10,049 nt of DNA, from positions 1 to 10,049 of the forward strand of contig CAADWC010000208.1 of assembly GCA_900752625.1 (NCBI GenBank), in the 5' to 3' direction. Of this stretch, positions 6,859 to 10,049 are shown one piece after another. The notes under the pieces were generated by a model. The model searched no databases, had not been told where the DNA came from, and worked only from the letters and a program-made list of their open reading frames with translations. Both the position numbers and the translations under genes were made by a program. The stretch comes from Oscillospiraceae bacterium. GTDB lineage: Bacteria > Bacillota > Clostridia > Oscillospirales > Ruminococcaceae. The stretch's first letter is position 1. The number at the start of each line of letters is the position of its first letter.

Positions 6859-7001
6859 TTTAAATCAACTTCCTTTCTGAAATATAATTGAGGCAAGATG
6901 ACCTCTGCCTGAAATAAGGCGAAGCCATCAAAACTTTTGTATGATTTTTCGGCTGCTTAAAGACGCCGATCGTATTGCTTTTGTTTGTTCAGCTAATCTT
7001 T
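6859..7001 (-). other. Intra-operon gap between speB and the dehydrogenase gene
   Basis: All other spacers in the operon are 25 bp or less, but here 143 bp (151 to the preferred reading of neighbouring signals) carry no convincing gene. Weak stems are visible (GCCT/AGGC near 6907-6920; TCGGC/GCCGA near 6949-6969). I found no good -35/-10 pair on the - strand. It might hold an RNA processing or attenuation site, or just be spacer. Confidence 0.45.
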
Positions 7002-7850
7002 TCATCGGTAAAAGCTAAGCAGAATTTCGCGCAGAAGCTTACAGGCAAGTGCGGTCGAACGGCCGGTCTGGTCGTAAACCGGAGAAAGCTCGTTTACGTC
7101 AAAGCCTACGATATTGAGCTTTGAAATCTCTCTGACTGCGTTTAAAAGCTGCATAAAGCTTACTCCGCCTGCTTCCGGAGTACCGGTTCCGGGGAATTCC
7201 GACGGATCGAGAACGTCTAGATCCAGTGTAAAATAAACCGGGTTCTGTCCGATTTTCTGTACTATTTCAGAAAGTCCGTCAAAATTGAATTTGCGCATAA
7301 AGGTGTGTTTTTCTGCAAATCTGAATTCTTCTCTGTCGCCGCTGCGTATGCCGAACTGAAAGATACGTCCGTCGCCCAGAATATCGTGACATCTGCGCAG
7401 GACGCAGGCGTGGGATTCCTTAACGCCCAGATAATCGTCGCGCAGGTCGGCGTGAGCATCGAAATGAACGATGTGCAGATCACCGTATTGTTTAGCGGCG
7501 GCTCTTACCGCTCCCAGCGTTACAAGATGCTCGCCGCCTATCATGCAGGGGACCTTTCCGTCTGAAAGAATAATACCCGTTCTTTCCTCGATATCCGCCA
7601 AAGCCCTGTCGGGATTACCGAATGGAAGCTCCAGATCGCCGCTGTCAAATACGCTGATATCAAGCATATCCCTGTCCTGATAGGGAGAATAGGTTTCAAT
7701 TCCGAAGCTTTCGTTTCTCATAGCCGATGAAGCGAATCTCGTACCGGGTCTGAAAGACGTGGTGCTGTCATATGGAGCGCCGAATATTACTATCCCTGCG
7801 TCCTCATACTCGCAGTCGCAGCCTATAAAGGTATGAACGTTCTTATTCAT
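7002..7850 (-). CDS. speB: Agmatinase (ureohydrolase)
   Basis: Cytosolic binuclear manganese enzyme that hydrolyses agmatine to putrescine and urea. The 282-aa protein has the ureohydrolase metal ligands: H108 in GGEH, D131, H133 and D135 in DAHAD, D210 and D212 in DLDVLDP. PGTG and TPEAGG near 222-229 also fit. The frame opens at a TTG (7856), but that is 3 nt from the ribosome binding site; ATG at 7850 lies 9 nt after AAAGGAGG and is preferred. This start overlaps the end of speE by 8 nt, indicating translational coupling. Given the order speA-speE-speB it could also hydrolyse N1-aminopropylagmatine to spermidine, as in Thermus; sequence alone does not decide. Confidence 0.93.
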   Translation of the reverse strand: MNKNVHTFIGCDCEYEDAGIVIFGAPYDSTTSFRPGTRFASSAMRNESFGIETYSPYQDRDMLDISVFDSGDLELPFGNPDRALADIEERTGIILSDGKVPCMIGGEHLVTLGAVRAAAKQYGDLHIVHFDAHADLRDDYLGVKESHACVLRRCHDILGDGRIFQFGIRSGDREEFRFAEKHTFMRKFNFDGLSEIVQKIGQNPVYFTLDLDVLDPSEFPGTGTPEAGGVSFMQLLNAVREISKLNIVGFDVNELSPVYDQTGRSTALACKLLREILLSFYR

Positions 7851-8691
7851 CGGCAAGCACCTCCTTTACATAGTTTGGCAAAGCAAAGCAGCCCTTATGC
7901 AGCTCGGTGTTGTAATATCGGGTTTTTAAGCCGAGGCTTTCCCATTCCTTCGCCTTAAGATCGTAAACAGGATGCAGTTTTTTGGCGGCAAAGCCGAAAA
8001 GCCAGTGTCCCGACGGATAAGTAGGTATATGTGACTGATAAACCATGCATACCGGAAAAGCGCTACCTATTCTCTTGTGGGTCCGCTTCACCATATCCAC
8101 ATAGCTGTCGTAGTAGGTACTTTCATGCTGATTGATAAGAATTCCGCTGTCTGTCAGCGCCTTGAAGCAGTTACCGTAAAATTCCTTGGTGAACAGACCT
8201 TCTCCCGGTCCGAAAGGATCGGTGGAATCTACTATGATAAGATCGTATTCGCCGCTTTTTCTTCTGACGAATTTAAGCCCGTCCTCAATGTGAAGATGAA
8301 CTCTCGGGTCGCCGAATTTACAGGCTGTCTGGGGAAGATATTCTTTGCAGACCTCCACGACCTGTCCGTCTATCTCTACCATGTCTATATTTTCAATAGT
8401 ATCGTATCTTGTAAGCTCACGTATCGTTCCGCCGTCGCCGGCTCCGATTACCAATACGCTTTTTATATGAGGATTTACCGCCATGGGAACGTGAGTGACC
8501 ATTTCATGATAAATATACTCGTCCTTTTCGGTAAGCATAATAAAGCCGTCAAGCACAAGCACTCTGCCGAACTCGTAGGTATCAAGAACGTCTATCTGCT
8601 GATAGTAGCTTTTGGCCGAATACAGCTGCTTTTTTACCTTGATAGTAAAATTCACATCATCCGTATGCTTTTCGGTAAACCATAACTCCAT
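7843..8691 (-). CDS. speE: Spermidine synthase (aminopropyltransferase)
   Basis: Transfers the aminopropyl group of decarboxylated SAM to putrescine, giving spermidine and methylthioadenosine. The 282-aa protein shows the dcSAM-binding loop GAGDGG (83-88), acidic VEID (E106, D108) for ribose binding, EDG at 136-138, the catalytic DSTDP (D155, D158) and YPSGHW (225-230) of the polyamine pocket. A longer reading begins at TTG 8718 but would overlap the upstream gene; ATG at 8691 has AAAGGCGG 8 nt before it. The gap to speA is 16 nt and its 3' end overlaps speB. No SAM decarboxylase gene is in the window, so donor supply must come from elsewhere. Agmatine could be an alternative acceptor. Confidence 0.92.
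   Translation of the reverse strand: MELWFTEKHTDDVNFTIKVKKQLYSAKSYYQQIDVLDTYEFGRVLVLDGFIMLTEKDEYIYHEMVTHVPMAVNPHIKSVLVIGAGDGGTIRELTRYDTIENIDMVEIDGQVVEVCKEYLPQTACKFGDPRVHLHIEDGLKFVRRKSGEYDLIIVDSTDPFGPGEGLFTKEFYGNCFKALTDSGILINQHESTYYDSYVDMVKRTHKRIGSAFPVCMVYQSHIPTYPSGHWLFGFAAKKLHPVYDLKAKEWESLGLKTRYYNTELHKGCFALPNYVKEVLADE
7860..7867 (-). promoter_or_regulatory. Strong ribosome binding site of speB inside speE
   Basis: AAAGGAGG on the - strand lies within the last codons of speE and 9 nt before ATG at 7850. The nearer TTG codon at 7856 is too close to be used. Confidence 0.8.
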
Positions 8692-8699
8692 TTGATTTT

Positions 8700-8707
8700 C
8701 CGCCTTT
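8700..8707 (-). promoter_or_regulatory. Ribosome binding site of speE
   Basis: AAAGGCGG on the - strand, 8 nt before ATG at 8691-8689, in the short gap after the speA stop codon. It selects the ATG over the upstream TTG. Confidence 0.65.
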
Positions 8708-10049
8708 CTACACAACAACGTTTATATAATTTATCTCCATGTCCTCAGTACCCGTCATAAAGCATCCCTTTTCCTTGCAGTAAGCGATATAATCGAGTAT
8801 CTCGGAGGTTATTCTTTCTCCCGGCGCAAGAATAGGAATTCCCGGAGGATAGCACATTACAAATTCTCCGCATATCATTCCGCAGGATTCGTTTATAGGC
8901 ACCGATTTTTTCTTGCTGTAAAACGCCTGCTGCGGAGCGAGGACTACCGTCGGATTTATATACTCGTGATCGAACATACCCGAAGGGTCCTTTCCATACA
9001 GCCGTTTGATTTCGGACAAGGCGGAAATAAATCTTTCGATCTCAAGCTCCCTGTCGCCGGCGGAAACAATGGCAAGTATATTTCCTATATCTCCGAACTC
9101 GATCTGGATATCATAATCGTCTCTGAGAATATCGTAAACCTCAACTCCCGCAAGACCCATGGCTCTGGTGTGAACTGAGAGCTTGGTCGTATCAAAAGCG
9201 TATATATCGTTATGATTGACAAGCTCTTCTCCGAAAGCGTAATAACCGCCTATCTTATTGATCTCCTCTCTGGCATAGGAGGCGTAATCAACGGTTTTCT
9301 TAAACATCTCCCTGCCGTTGAGAGAAAGGTTTTTTCTTGCCAGATCAAGGGATACCATAAGAAGATATGAGCCGCTTGTGGTCTGAGTAAGATTTATGAC
9401 CTGCCTTACATAGCCCTCCGAAATATTATTGGAGCACAGCAAAAAGGAGGACTGCGTTAAGGATCCTCCGGTTTTATGGATGCTTACAGCAGCCATATCG
9501 GCTCCCGCTTCCATTGCAGAGCAGGGAAGACCTTCTCCGAAATAAAAATGGGTTCCGTGGGCTTCGTCTGCGAGCACCAGCATATTATTGGAATGGGCAA
9601 GCTCTACAATCCGCCTGATATCAGAGCATATTCCGTAATAAGTGGGATTATTGACAAGCACCGCCTTTGCGTCGGGATTTTGCCTTATCGCTTTTTCCAC
9701 GTCCTCTACCGACATGCCTAACGGTATTCCAAGCTGCTTGTTTGTACCGGGATTTACGTAAACCGGTATTGCTCCGCATACTACAAGAGCATTTATAGCG
9801 CTTCTGTGGACGTTTCTGGGCATGATTATCTTATCTCCCGCTTTACAGGAGGAAAAGATCATAGCCTGGACCGCAGCGGTAGTTCCGTTTACAATAAAAA
9901 AGGTATGCTTAGCCCCGAAAGCCTCGCTGGCAAGCTCCTCAGCTTCCTTTATTACGGAAACCGGATGACAAAGGTTGTCCAGAGGCTTCATTGAATTAAC
10001 ATCCACCTTAAGACAGTTTTCACCCAAAAAATTGCGCAGCTCCTTATTC
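8708..10049 (-). CDS. speA: Arginine/lysine/ornithine decarboxylase, SpeA type (5' end cut by window)
   Basis: PLP-dependent fold-I decarboxylase, probably making agmatine from arginine because agmatinase follows in the operon; lysine or ornithine use cannot be excluded from sequence. The frame is open to the right edge: codons before the TTG at 10027 read NKELRNF, continuing the match to remembered Bacillus subtilis SpeA (RQFIGENALS). TTG is therefore leucine inside the gene, and about 40-50 N-terminal residues lie outside. Seen in the visible part: NGTTAAVQA (PLP phosphate region), PRNVHRS, ADEAHG with the ring-stacking/aspartate pair, and the PLP lysine in SIHKTGGS (codon 9473-9475). A C-terminal domain carries EFVMCYPPGIPI. 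This is the short Gram-positive type, not the large E. coli biodegradative form. Confidence 0.92.
   Translation of the reverse strand, partial: NKELRNFLGENCLKVDVNSMKPLDNLCHPVSVIKEAEELASEAFGAKHTFFIVNGTTAAVQAMIFSSCKAGDKIIMPRNVHRSAINALVVCGAIPVYVNPGTNKQLGIPLGMSVEDVEKAIRQNPDAKAVLVNNPTYYGICSDIRRIVELAHSNNMLVLADEAHGTHFYFGEGLPCSAMEAGADMAAVSIHKTGGSLTQSSFLLCSNNISEGYVRQVINLTQTTSGSYLLMVSLDLARKNLSLNGREMFKKTVDYASYAREEINKIGGYYAFGEELVNHNDIYAFDTTKLSVHTRAMGLAGVEVYDILRDDYDIQIEFGDIGNILAIVSAGDRELEIERFISALSEIKRLYGKDPSGMFDHEYINPTVVLAPQQAFYSKKKSVPINESCGMICGEFVMCYPPGIPILAPGERITSEILDYIAYCKEKGCFMTGTEDMEINYINVVV

Noticed and set aside
6860..6928. 22-codon frame on the - strand ending just before the dehydrogenase start
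   Set aside because: It could be imagined as a leader peptide, but its ATG has no ribosome binding site and its composition suggests no regulatory run of codons.
8077..8685. 202-codon open frame on the + strand opposite speE
   Set aside because: It lies wholly antisense to a spermidine synthase with complete motifs, has no ribosome binding site and no recognisable protein features; it is a shadow of speE codon use.
10025..10027. Start of the speA-type gene at the TTG codon
   Set aside because: The frame stays open to the window edge and the upstream codons match the SpeA family, so the codon is internal and the gene is truncated by the window.
1..10049. CRISPR array, tRNA, rRNA, insertion sequence, prophage or defence genes
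   Set aside because: No spaced direct repeats, cloverleaf genes, transposase, integrase or nuclease reading frames were found; the barstar-like gene alone does not make a toxin-antitoxin pair.

Overview
The window looks like chromosome from a low-to-moderate GC Gram-positive anaerobe of the Clostridia, most like a gut Ruminococcus or relative. This is inferred from AAAGGAGG-type ribosome binding sites, AT-rich intergenic DNA with sigma-A-like promoters, an LtaS-type lipoteichoic acid synthase, and a clostridial style of polyamine gene cluster. Species cannot be named from the sequence alone.

Layout, left to right. Positions 1-60 may hold the last codons of a + strand gene, followed by a strong bidirectional hairpin terminator (64-104). 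A large - strand gene (145-2406) encodes a five-TM LtaS-family phosphoglycerol transferase. A 660-bp AT-rich divergent intergenic region (2407-3066) holds candidate promoters for both flanking genes and overlapping palindromes. A + strand Cof-type HAD phosphatase (3067-3849) follows, then a long imperfect palindrome ending in a T-run (3892-3963) that separates it from the convergent polyamine genes.

From the right edge down to 3983, all genes are on the - strand and tightly spaced, forming one polyamine operon. In transcription order they are: speA-type PLP decarboxylase (5' end beyond the window), spermidine synthase speE, agmatinase speB, a 151-bp gap, carboxynorspermidine dehydrogenase, a 77-aa protein of unknown function, an 86-aa barstar-like protein, and carboxynorspermidine decarboxylase nspC. 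Arginine would be decarboxylated to agmatine and converted by SpeB to putrescine. Spermidine could then form by two chemically distinct routes: SpeE with decarboxylated SAM, or condensation of putrescine with aspartate semialdehyde followed by NspC. No speD (SAM decarboxylase) lies in the window.

The two points most worth following are the small genes inserted between the two carboxynorspermidine pathway genes. One looks like a barstar with no visible nuclease partner, and the other is a small beta-rich protein I cannot assign. Several start codons were moved inward from the longest reading frame because a good ribosome binding site sits before an internal ATG.
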